Assembly: GCA_030737875.1 (NCBI GenBank)
Contig: CM060915.1
Span: 631,472,786-631,536,785 of the forward strand
DNA length: 64,000 nt
Reading direction: 5' to 3'
From: Allium sativum
Lineage: Eukaryota > Streptophyta > Magnoliopsida > Asparagales > Amaryllidaceae
Shown here: positions 1 through 9,894 of the stretch, piece after piece
How the letters are laid out: each line of letters begins with the position of its first letter
Numbering within the stretch: position 1 is the stretch's first letter
Position numbers and translations under genes: made by a program
The notes under the pieces: model-generated
The model's database searches: none
What the model saw: the letters and a program-made list of their open reading frames with translations, nothing else
Told to the model about the DNA's origin: nothing

Positions 1-2
1 TT

Positions 3-1955
3 TTAGTTTTGCCAGACGGGAGTAAGACATTCACTTTATATACCAATGCTTGCGGGACAGGGCTTGGCGCAGTTTAAATGCAAGAGGGAAGGGTGATATG
101 CTGTGGTGGAAGACAGTTGAAAACCCACGAGAAAAATTACCCTACCCACAACTTGGAGTTGGCGGCCATAGTTTTTGTGCTTAAGTCGTGGCATCATTAT
201 TTGCTTGGCGAGAGGTTTGAGTTGTGTACAGACCATAAGTCGCTAAAATACTTATTCTCTCAGAAGGACCTAAACTTGAGACAACAGAGATGGATGGAGT
301 TTTTGGCATCCTACGATTTTGAGATCGCATATACCCCTGGCAAGGGTAACGTTGTAGCTGACACCCTAAGTAGAAAGAAGTTAACTTTACGTCCTTTTTT
401 TGTAGAGCGACAGAGTTTGGAGTATATATCATCCTTTGACTTCAGACCCTCTGTCGAATATGTACCCGGATTGTTGGCATCATTAGAGGTGCAATCTACA
501 CTTTTGGGTCGGGTTGGGGAGGCACAGCGGAACGACCCACAGTTGGTTGAGATAGTAGGCAAGCTTGTTAGAGGGGAGTCCTCGAGTCATCTTGATAGAT
601 ATGTTATAGATAAGAGAGGCTGGCTACGTAGAGATGGAAGACTTTGCGTACCACAAGACGAGAGTTTGAAGAAGGCAATTCTTAAAGACTCGCATCGCTC
701 TAAGATGACCATACATCCCGGTGGTGATAAGATGTATAGGGATATGAAGCGAGTTTTCTTTTAGACCGGAATAAAGAAGGACGTGGCCGAGTTCGTTGCT
801 AAATGCTTAGTCTGCCAGCATGTCAAGGTGGAGCAAAAGAAGCTAGGAGGTTTGCTCCATCCCTTAGAGATTCCGCTTTGGAAATGGGAAAGCGTTTCCA
901 TGGATTTTGTAGATGGGTTACTAAGATCGAGGAAGGGTAATACGGGGATTCGAGGAATTGTAGACCGACTTACTAAAAGTGCCCATTTTATTCCCGTCAA
1001 AAGAAAAAGGACCACCGCGTGGCTAGCATCTATTTACCTTCGAGAGATAGTCCGTTTGCACGGCATACCCTCCAGCATTGTGAGCGATAGAGATCCTATT
1101 TTCACCAGCAAATTTTGGAAGAGCTTACAAGAGGCGGTTGGAACGCAATTATGCTTAAGTACTTCTTATCATCCTCAGACGGACGGCCAGACCGAGAGGG
1201 TGAATCGGGTTCAAGAAGACCTTCTAAGGCTATGCATTCTAGACTTTTTAGGAACATGGGAAGAACACCTTCCACTAGTAGAATTCGCCTATAATAATAG
1301 TTTTTAGGCTAGCATTGGCATGGCACCTTTTGAGGATCTTTATGGACGACCGTGCTGATCACCTACATGTTGGTGGTAATCCACGGATAAGGTTTTGCTT
1401 GGACCCGACATGATTAGGGAGACTTCGGAAAAGATAGACCTGATTCGACGGCGAATGAAGACGGTGCAGTACCGACAGAAGTCATATGCTGATAGGAGAC
1501 GAACCAATCTTGAATTCAATATTGGGGACATGGTTTTTGTTAAGGTGTCATCATTAAGAAACGTAGTCCGTTTTGGATCAGTTGGGAAGTTGGCACCGAG
1601 GTTCGTAGGACCCTTTCCAATTACGGAGAGGATTGGACAGATGGCGTATAGAGTAAAGTTACCAGAGAAGCTCAGCGGAGTTCATGATGTGTTTCACATT
1701 TCACATTTGCGTAAATGTTTGCACGATACGGCGAAAGTGGTAGAGCCGAGCACGCTCAAAGAAGTGGAAGTAGAGCGCAATGCCACGATCAGACGAGCTC
1801 CTACACGCATTCTCGGATCGGATGTCAAAAAGCTTCGCAACAAGAGGTCAAGTTGGTCAAATTGCAATGGGGGAGATGATCAAAGAGACGCGACTTGGGA
1901 GACGGAAGATAAGATGCGTACGTTATACCCTTTCCTTTTTGAGGGTATATTTTAG
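3..1955 (+). pseudogene. pol pseudogene: RNase H, integrase and chromodomain-like tail
   Basis: One reading frame (codons starting at 3) covers the region but is broken by stops at 75-77, 762-764, 1305-1307, 1356-1358 and 1377-1379. It opens in RNase H, where the motif read as YTDAC in the sister copy is YTNAC, so the catalytic aspartate is lost. [10 protein letters not shown] follows. Integrase has the zinc-binding H and C residues (TIHPGGDKMY, CLVCQ) and the catalytic core: MDFVDG, IVSDRDPIF, then SYHPQTDGQTERVNR with the glutamate. After LAPRFVGPFP the tail ends with LRNK, ATWETE and YPFLF, typical of plant chromoviruses. Near 1845-1885 a compensating pair of frameshifts scrambles the VKVQW part seen in the sister copy. 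The stop at 762 replaces a tryptophan codon and the one at 1305 a glutamine codon. The gene is dead. Confidence 0.92.
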
Positions 1956-2544
1956 TTTCTCTTTTTTCTACCGCTTTTTTGATACTTGTCCTATCTTTTA
2001 GTAATATCTTTGTGATGACATCTTCGATCTTTTGTTAGGAAGAACCCTATAGTTGAAACATGTGTTTGAGACATGTTATGTCCGATGGATGCAAATGGAT
2101 GCAAGGGGTTGCTAGTGGTTGCTCGTGGATGCATATACACACACCTTAGGCACTAGATCGGCTCAATCACCTTCATGTTGCATATAAATGTGTGTGCATA
2201 TTTAAATTAATGGACGTATAATGGTTGTGTCATCATATGGATGCTGCATTTTGATGAATGGTTGTGCACACATGTAGAAATAATATGTACCGATAGGATT
2301 CTTTTGCATACATAATGGACGCATGGCAATATCATGATTTGCATTAAGGAGGTCAACTGAATTAGTAGACCGCCTGTTTTGCATTAGGTAAGGAACATAT
2401 ACACACACTTCTTGCATATGTTCATACAACATTAGAAATTTTGTAAGGACAACGGATGCCTGTGTTTGATGGTTGAGTAGATGGATGATTGGATGTTAGT
2501 ATATGCATTCCCATTAACTTGGAGATTTCGGGGGCGAAATCTTT
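1956..2544 (+). other. 3' untranslated region of chromovirus copy
   Basis: About 590 bases between the pol stop and the polypurine tract hold no plausible gene. The sister copy has a similar AT-rich stretch with scattered ATGCA words between 25109 and 24615, so this is the ordinary 3' non-coding part of the element. Confidence 0.6.
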
Positions 2545-2557
2545 TAAGGAGGGGAGA
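2545..2557 (+). other. Polypurine tract (plus-strand primer)
   Basis: A purine run (aaggaggggaga) lies directly before the LTR start at 2559. In LTR retrotransposons this RNase H-resistant tract primes plus-strand DNA synthesis. The sister copy has aaaaggaggagaga at the same place (24601-24614, minus strand). Confidence 0.65.
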
Positions 2558-2923
2558 ATGTAACACCCCGTAAATTTAAATATTAAAGTTAACAAATTAA
2601 AGAATACTTAATTTCAAATGTGAGAATCAAGGGAAATGGGTTACGCCATTATGTTCGTCTCGGAATTCTGGTTGAGATAGAGTCCGAGTTTGCATAAATT
2701 GGACTTCGTATGAAGAAGTTATGGCTGTCGGAAGTTTCTAGAAATTTAAATGTAAATTCAAAAACGAATTCAGATTCAAAACTGGGCAGGGCGGGAAATT
2801 TCCCGCCCAAGGCCAGGTCGACCTCCCCTATAGAGGTCGACCTTAGTGTCGACCTGGGGGTCAACCTCCCCTCCCCTCCCCTCCCCCCCCCCCCCCCCGG
2901 GCAGATCTGAAAGATGCGATTTT

Positions 2924-2943
2924 GTGACTTAGTGCTAAGTCAT
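2924..2943. promoter_or_regulatory. Dyad in chromovirus U3 (TGACTTAG/CTAAGTCA)
   Basis: An inverted repeat about 105 bp upstream of the TATA box. The two other LTRs of the family have TGACTCAG/CTGAGTCA at the same place (24209-24228, 45086-45105), so both arms differ together. The TGACTCA core resembles a bZIP site. That is inference from the motif only. Confidence 0.4.
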
Positions 2944-3027
2944 TAGGGCTGAGGTGTCACCCTATCTTGACTAGATGGTCTTGATTTATTCTAGGTTGAT
3001 GGGATGGCCTAAATTAATCCTAAATTC

Positions 3028-3035
3028 TATATAAA
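3028..3035 (+). promoter_or_regulatory. TATA box of chromovirus LTR
   Basis: TATATAAA followed by AAACCCTAAAA about 15 bases later, the usual plant core-promoter arrangement. The other two LTRs have the same TATATAAAC (minus strand, 24117-24124 and 44994-45001). This puts the U3/R border near 3060, giving a U3 of about 0.5 kb. Confidence 0.55.
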
Positions 3036-4025
3036 CACATGTAGACTCAAACCCTAAAAACAAATAAAAATTAGAACCATGGTCGTCATGCTATCACCTT
3101 GCAACCTAGAGTAGCCGCCACCAACTAGAGGGAAAGTGAAGCTAATCAACTCAGTTCAACTCAAAATTTATAACAACAACAACGAATTTGTCTACTTCAA
3201 AAGCGAGCTAAATCAATTTCAGAACTCAGATTCCAGAACTCAAGACCTTCTTTGAGTTGTGAGTTCAATATCTTTAATAAAATAATTAATAAGTTAATTG
3301 GGTTAAGTTATAAATTGGGTTATATGGCTATGTTTGTGAGACATTGGAAAAATGTGATATTTTATGAATATATGCTAGTTGTTCATAATGATAGTTTTGT
3401 TGTGGATCCCTTTATATATGCCAAATCACCTATGTTCAACTTGACTCACGTTTGATATCATTTTATATGCAAGTTTGGGTGTAGATTATATGCTAGTTTC
3501 TATATGAATTATACACAAGTTTACATGTGAATCAAATAAAGTGACTATATGCAAGTTTAGGTAGAAATTGGATTTACATATATGCAAGTTTACACCTTTA
3601 GATTTAGATCTATGATGTACATAGTTTTATGCAAGTTTATGACTAAGGCCTAAAACCATATTATATATATGCACGTTTACACCTTTGGATTTAGATCTAT
3701 GATGTACATAGTTTTATGCAAGTTTTGTGATTATGGCCTATGCAAGTTTTGGATGAAAACTATATCACATATATGCAAGTTCACACCTTTAGGCCTATGT
3801 TTATATTCATGACAATAACAAGTTTATGCAAGTTATGTCGTAATCCTTATTTGCAAGATTAGATTCATTTTGTGTGTTATGCAAATTTGTGATGTTTCTT
3901 CCCTTTTATGAGTTAGACTAATTGTTAGTCTAATATACATATATGTCATGATAAACGAATGAACAACATGGGGACGATGGGGGTAATATTGAATATACAC
4001 ATTTTGAGAAGTGGAATATAGTAAT

Positions 4026-4324
4026 AAGGACAAACTTTGGAGAAAATTTAGTCTGAAGGACGTCAAGTTTTATTTTTAGGCTGAAGGACAAACTTTGAAA
4101 AAAATTAGGCTGAAGGACAATGCTAAATGTAACTAGCATTATCTGCGGTGTAAAACTGAATAATGCTAGTACATTTAGCATTTTCGTGTAGTGTAAAAAA
4201 CTGAATATAATGCTAATTACATTTAGCATTTTCTTTCAGTTTAATTTTGGTTCAAAGTTTGTCCTTCAGACTAAAAATAAAACTTGGTGTCCTTCAGCCT
4301 AATTTTTCGGCAAACTTTGTCCTT
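4026..4324. mobile_element. MITE-like foldback element
   Basis: About 300 bp that reads nearly the same on both strands. AAGGACAAACTTTG at the left end is mirrored by CAAACTTTGTCCTT at the right. GGCTGAAGGACAAACTTTGAA at 4079 is mirrored near 4250-4270, and GCTGAAGGAC blocks recur. The centre has three copies of a 23-bp word built on AATGCTAAATGTA in both orientations. It codes for nothing. I could not find a convincing target duplication, so the superfamily is open; the long imperfect terminal repeats suggest a Mutator-type MITE. It lies at the junction between the chromovirus LTR and a truncated giant LTR. Confidence 0.65.
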
Positions 4325-4344
4325 CTCCATAATTACCTCTATAC

Positions 4345-7300
4345 ATATCTTCCAAATTCCTCCATAATATCCGTATAATCACAGAATCCCATATCGAAAT
4401 ATTCCCAAGATAATTTCGATTCAAATCCATTCCAATTCATATATTGGAAATTCCAGTTATTTTTAAAACCATTTCAAACCCAATCTATTTATCTGAAAAT
4501 ATTGAATTATAATTCTAGTTCATAACTAGTTCATTACGATAAAAATATATTTTTATCTTTTCAAAAATGGAATTTTTCATCCCAATTCTTTCCAAATTAT
4601 TTATTATGATTTTACACAAATTATTAATATTTTCAATAATTTTATCAAGGCCCGTACAGCCGATTTCCATAAACGGTCATCAAATTGCACTTACAATGAC
4701 CATTTCCAAGTTTGATTTGGACATAATTCCAAATCCAACCGTTAGATTTCAAATCTTCCATATTCGTTAGAAAGCTCTTTTCAATACGAACCCAACGGTT
4801 CTGGGTTTTGGAGAATCCGACGGTCGGATCTCCCGTAATGTCCATTCGAAGGCAATGGTCGAAATTCTCGAACTGTCGCGGTGCGGCGCGTTTTATTCAG
4901 GCCATTATGTGTATATATATATATAATATATATATATATTATATTTCGTTGATTTCCATTTAAAACGTATTTTATAAATCGTTCTAAATTCGTTTTGAAA
5001 ACAATTTCAACTTCATATTCAATTTCAAATCAAAATTGAATATTTTATATCATTAATAAATAAATGATAATATTTTCAAACATTAGATTTTCAAATCAAT
5101 TCCTTTTTTATATTCATTTTAAAAATGAATAAAATCGATATAAATATTGTTTGCGTCAAAATGGCGCACATCTAATCAACACGGCTTTATATATTTAAAA
5201 TAAATTCGTATCAATCCCAAATTGGACATCAAAATCAGATTTTGATCTTTTACTGAATATTATTTTTAAAATATTCATTATTTTAAAATATTCATTATTT
5301 TAAAATATTCGTTCTTTCTGAACTGGAATCAGACACAGTCAATTACCATATTATGTTGATTATATGGATTTCATACACACATGTATACAACAATTATCAA
5401 ACACAGTCAACCATCATCCAGAGTGCATTCTACACTTCGTAAGCATTAAATATAAATATTTAACGCTTACAACAGCCTGTCAACCCATCGATCGACATAC
5501 AGATAATTACTGGGACTGGTGTATGTCATAAACAAATCGTACCAATCAATATCAATAAAATGGGTGTACATAAACAAATCGTCTGATTTGTAATGAATAT
5601 TCATTTTCAATTCAGGAAAATTCCACCCCTTTCTTTAATACGTTAAAAATTATATTTATAATGTTAAAATATTTATTTCAACACTTTACTATTTTTAACA
5701 GTTCATTCATTCAATAAAAATGTTATTTTTAACTAACACCTTTTATTTCAGAAAATTTCGGCATTATAACGACGCGATGTCGAAATCGGGTAATGTCTAG
5801 CATTACCCCTCTCCTGATATTGACTCGCGCCATACACACATAACAACTCAATCAATTCAATTCAATTCTCATCCCAAACCAATTGAAACAAATAAATCAA
5901 CCAAATCATACAATCAAACAAGTCATCCATGGTTTGTGGACGACGGGGAGCAGTTCATGTATGCAGTTATAAAATAAATAACTGTATAAAGAAAATTATA
6001 GTGAGGATTTCTCACATTGGGATCCACTCCGTTTGTTTTTATCTGAATTTCTGTTCCGTTTGGTTTTGAATTTGCCTAAAATTCCAACGTGCTCCAAATT
6101 GAACCTGCTCATTCTTGTTGTGAAGCTCCCGTCCCCACGATCACAACCGATCCAGTTTTGCGCAATTTGGACCTTGTATGATAAAGTTATTGTTGTTTAA
6201 ACATTATTGAATTTTATTAAATTAATTAAGGAAATAATTAACCAAAAATTAAACATCTTCTTCCCTAAATCAGAACAGGCCATAGTTTTCTCGTTTCTGC
6301 TCCAAATTAGGTTTGGATTTCGCGAGCCGCACACGCACTTTCACGTCGATCGCTCCTCACTACGTGGAAGGACTTCAAAGGGTGCGCCTATGGGTCCCAT
6401 TCTCGTCAGACTTGATGGCGGTAAGAGGGGGAAGAGGCGGCACGAACGGTGGCGCTTTGAGGAGTCAGACCTCGAAAGACACACAATGATGGGTTTCGAA
6501 TCTTATATGGATTTGAAGAGGGAAGAATGCTCTTCAATTTTCGTTGAAGAACCTTGGGTTAATTCGGTGTGGATTGGGAGAAATCAGAGGGGGAATTTTG
6601 AACGGTTTTCTACCTTTCGTCGAAGAAAAGCGGCGGGATTTTTAACCAATGGGATTTTAGGGTTTTATTTTTATATTTATATATATATTTATTTCAAAAA
6701 ATAGTAACTTTTCCATTCGAACTCCAAATCGAACCCAATGATTGTCGCCCCTAGCTAAATACCTCCATTTCGAACGCAATAGGATATGTCCCATAAGCCA
6801 ATTCGACAGTTTCGATTAGTTTTCATTAAATTTAAAATATAAATCAATATATTTTAAATTCGAACGCGCATTTTAATTTACCGAGGTCACATACGAACCC
6901 CAAAAATTCCAGAAAATTATTTCTATCTTTGTATTGACGATACGATCCTAACAAAGCTAATTTCGTCAAATTTAGAGACCGTTTGAAAAATGGCCATCTT
7001 CTGGTCGATCCAAATTGACTAAAAATGGTCAAATGCATTGCCACGCTCACATATTGATCCCAAAAATTATAATTTTTCAGAATCTAGCAATAATTTGACA
7101 TCCCGGATCCAACAAAAGTAGTTTCGTCGAAAACGGAGGTCGTTTGCAAAATCGCCATTTTTACGGGCTATATTTCAATAGCGACTATTCTGAATTTTCA
7201 ACTGGACATAACTTTTTATTCCCGCTATGAAATTTTGATTTTTCAGATTCTTTGGGAAGATATTTTCAAAGAGATTGAAATATTTTTGGTTTCACTAAAA

Positions 7301-7562
7301 TCCAGTTTATTTTGAGTCCTGTACATTCATTTGAAATTTGTAATCAAAATTTCAAACTACCCTGCCATTTCCAATTCCTTTTATTAATTAAAATAAATAT
7401 TTATATTCTAAATTCGATTCAAATAAATATATACGTTCTAATTCTATTCAAAATAAATTTATCGTCGTAATTATTTAAAACAAATCATTTTAAATATTCA
7501 AAATTAATTAAAATTGCCAAAATAAAATTTTTAAATTGGTTCTGATTTTCCGGGTTGTTACA
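4345..7562 (-). repeat. Giant LTR, 5' half only, minus strand
   Basis: Read on the minus strand from 7562 it starts TGTAACAACCCGGAAAATCAGAACC, like the solo LTR at 11931, and follows that LTR in order for about 3.2 kb: U3 duplication (7200-6900), TATAAATAT (6673-6681), AAACCCTAAA box, GC-rich cassette (6300-6655), dyad GTGAGGATTTCTCAC (6001-6015), AAAATATTCATT repeats (5255-5310), hairpin block (4648-4870), and ends in GGAATTTGGAAGATAT. The rest of the LTR is missing. It was inserted in subfamily C sequence at 7563. Confidence 0.78.
6300..6655 (-). other. GC-rich leader cassette of truncated giant LTR
   Basis: A GC-rich stretch in AT-rich surroundings, directly downstream (minus strand) of TATAAATAT and AAACCCTAAA. 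It is open in several frames on both strands, including a 165-codon plus-strand frame at 6207-6704, but has no domain that I recognise and no matching frame in other copies. It sits where every giant LTR carries its variable cassette, so it is better read as transcribed leader than as a gene. Confidence 0.5.
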
Positions 7563-7849
7563 GTATGCAAATTTAAAATAAACATTTTATATGTTATGTT
7601 GTACATTGAAATTATATATATACACAAATGAAATATTTCCTTTTATTTGTTAAACTAAAATATAGAAATTGCATACAAGTAATGAAAACTAAAGTTTATC
7701 TTTTATTTGTCGCTAGCAAATGTCATGTAAATAAAGACATTTTATTTGACATTACAAAACATGTAGAAATGGTTATACAAATTAATATATTCTTTTATTT
7801 GGCGTGTTAAATACATTAGTGGAATCGTCGAATGGGTTATATTTATATA

Positions 7850-7885
<36 letters not shown>

Positions 7886-9894
7886 TTAAAATTAAACGAA
7901 TCGCGCGTGGTAATTCGTGTTTTAAAATCGTAACTTTAAACGATGATACCTAATGATCTGACCGTCAGAGTTCCCCTAAAGGGGAACCGTTAGGACTGCT
8001 TTGGGAAGATCTTTCTAATGATAGAAATTTTGTTAAAATCCAATGGTTAGATTTCGAGATATGTGTAAATTAAATTTTGATAAAAACAGTGCCAGAGCCG
8101 CCTATTGACCCGAAGCGTCGTTAAATTTAATTAAGCTATTTTTATGTAAATAAAAATAGCGATAAATCGTTATAAAATAATATTAACGATAAAAAATGGT
8201 TTAAAATTATATATATGTGAGAATTATTTGAAAAGGCTAAGTTCAATCTCATTTCAAATAATTATATGACGATTTAAATCGAAGAAATTAAAGACGTTGA
8301 TTGAAGACCGGTGATCTTCACATCGAATGGACGGCTACTAATGCCCGGCACTGGGTCGCTCTCTGTAAAGGGTTAAAGTGGTAGTTGTCCGGACGTACTT
8401 GTTGACTTTCCGGATAAGCGAGCACCTCACTTCCATATTGGACATACGGGTCGAGGAATAAGATGTCTCCGGTTTCGTTCAGACCCATAAAGGACTTGTA
8501 AATGGATGTGTGTCTGACATTGGATTTCATTCCATGTAAGTTGATTTCTATTTAATATATATCTGATTGGTGGTGGAGAATTTATTCTCTTGCTTAACAC
8601 CCCTTCTCTGAGGCGCATGAGCTCAAAGGTTATATATTGGTAGTTATTGATCGTATGGCGTGGATTGTCAATGTGGCATGCCAAGATGCAGATGATCAAG
8701 GCTTTGTTGAAAGCAGAGCCTTGTGGTTGATGATCAAATCATAGCCTATTTCGGCATAGCTTTGTGTATAGCGTTACCTCGCGAGCCTCACACCCAGATA
8801 AGAGTCAGAAACGAGACAAGGGAACGCAGGGAGTGCACACGTTTCTTTCTAGCTAGAAGTGGTATCAGGGTTTTGCAAGCCCTGACATTTTACTTATGTG
8901 GTTGATGGATTATGAGGTACCTCAGATTTGTTGGTCGATAGTGACCAAATTATAGGTTTAATAGGACCGGAAAGCATGTGTTCAGGCATAACTAATCCAC
9001 AAAATTATTTGTGGACTAGCCCTGTAGGATCCAAGGGTTGCCCGTAGGTGTGATCTTGAGACATTGCTAGAGTGTCCTGAATCGGTAAGGAGATCGTCCC
9101 TAGCCTTGACTCATGTCGGAAACCCAATTTCCAATACGACATTACGGTTTTGATTGTAAACCTATATATGGCGACATAGTATATGGTAGCTATACCGTCT
9201 AAGATTGATACATTTACTTTGAAGTATTTTTTAAAACTTATTAGACACTAATAATAATATTAAAATATTATTTTCTACGTATCAAGCATGTTTGATCATT
9301 ATAAGGTAAAACTCTATCCTCCAGTTTGTGTTGCATTATGTGATGGAACTTGACTCTTATAGTGATTTCATTTTTCCAAACAACATTGCGTTGTTTTGAA
9401 TAAAATGTATTTAAATTATGCACTGGCAATCCAATGGAGTAAACCCGTTCCGCGTTAGCGGCATGGTCCTGTGAGCCATATTGTTAGATAAGTTAGGAAA
9501 GATTTCTTGTACCAGTTCCATGACTAACTCGTAGTTCGTTTCACTTTGCAAACTCTGGTGCCCTCTTTTCCACATGGGCAGTCGAGTAGCTTATTTTGCA
9601 GATATATTGAGCAGGATTCTGGATCGAAGCTTAAAGCTGTGTTCAGAGCATTGATAGTCTTCCGTTGCATTGTATTAAATTCATTGTAAATTATATTCCG
9701 CTGTTGTATTATTATATAGATGTACTCTGATATTCTGTACTCTGATGTAACATTATTATATTGTTTATAAAAGTCTTCTGTTATATGTTATAATGTGTTG
9801 TATGCCCAGAGTTAGTGCATTCGAGGATTTCCAATTTTTGGATCATACCTGTGTGGTTTATGGTCGATTCAAAGGGCAAGGATAGGTCATTACA
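7563..9894 (+). repeat. Giant LTR subfamily C, 3' part, plus strand
   Basis: It starts inside the subfamily C repeat zone (GTATGCAAATTT, similar to 45640 onward). It continues through a (TA)n run at 7847-7882, a diverged hairpin block (7945-8110, with the dyad TCTGACCGTCAGA), the GAAGACCGG and TTCACATCG segment, and the conserved LTR tail (GTTCAGACCCA, TTTCTTTCTAG, GGCGACATAGT, TATAAGGTAAAACTCTATCC), ending GGTCATTACA at 9894. That tail matches the giant LTRs in order, for example 30000-31440, but is clearly more diverged. Its 5' part was cut off where the LTR ending at 7562 inserted. Open frames inside it are not conserved. Confidence 0.72.

Larger units (their letters stand above)
1..3970 (+). 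mobile_element. Ty3/Gypsy chromovirus, 3' part (RNase H, integrase, chromodomain, 3' LTR)
   Basis: This is the 3' part of a plus-strand Ty3/Gypsy element whose gag, protease and reverse transcriptase lie left of the window. It runs from the start of RNase H through integrase and a chromodomain-like tail, a 3' untranslated stretch (about 1956-2544), a polypurine tract and a 3' LTR that begins TGTAACACCCCG at 2559. The pol and LTR match the minus-strand array at 19266-45478, so it is the same family but a more diverged copy. The full LTR is about 3.06 kb in the array. Here it becomes unrecognisable near 3970, so the copy is truncated or too diverged to follow. The Tekay/Del assignment comes from the chromodomain-like tail and is from memory of the family. 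Confidence 0.85.
2559..3970 (+). repeat. 3' LTR of the chromovirus copy, partial
   Basis: It starts TGTAACACCCCG and aligns by eye to the reverse complement of 24599 downward: CGTCTCGGAATTCTGG, the stretch with GAAGAAGTTATGGCTGTCGG, GGTCGACC motifs next to a C run at 2868-2898, the dyad at 2924-2943 and TATATAAAC at 3028. Similarity fades after about 3300. The right limit near 3970 is a guess, because the next recognisable sequence is the inverted-repeat element at 4026. Parts of 3470-3830 repeat the word ATGCAAGTTT many times at irregular spacing. Confidence 0.7.

Noticed and set aside
4911..4945. (TA)n runs as possible origins or regulatory sites (also 7847-7882, 32650-32680).
   Set aside because: Simple microsatellites at corresponding LTR positions with variable length; no further signal.
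6207..6704. A 165-codon open frame that could be a host gene.
   Set aside because: It spans AT-rich LTR sequence and the GC-rich cassette on the strand opposite to the LTR promoter, has no recognised motif, and its ends are in repeat sequence shared with other LTRs.
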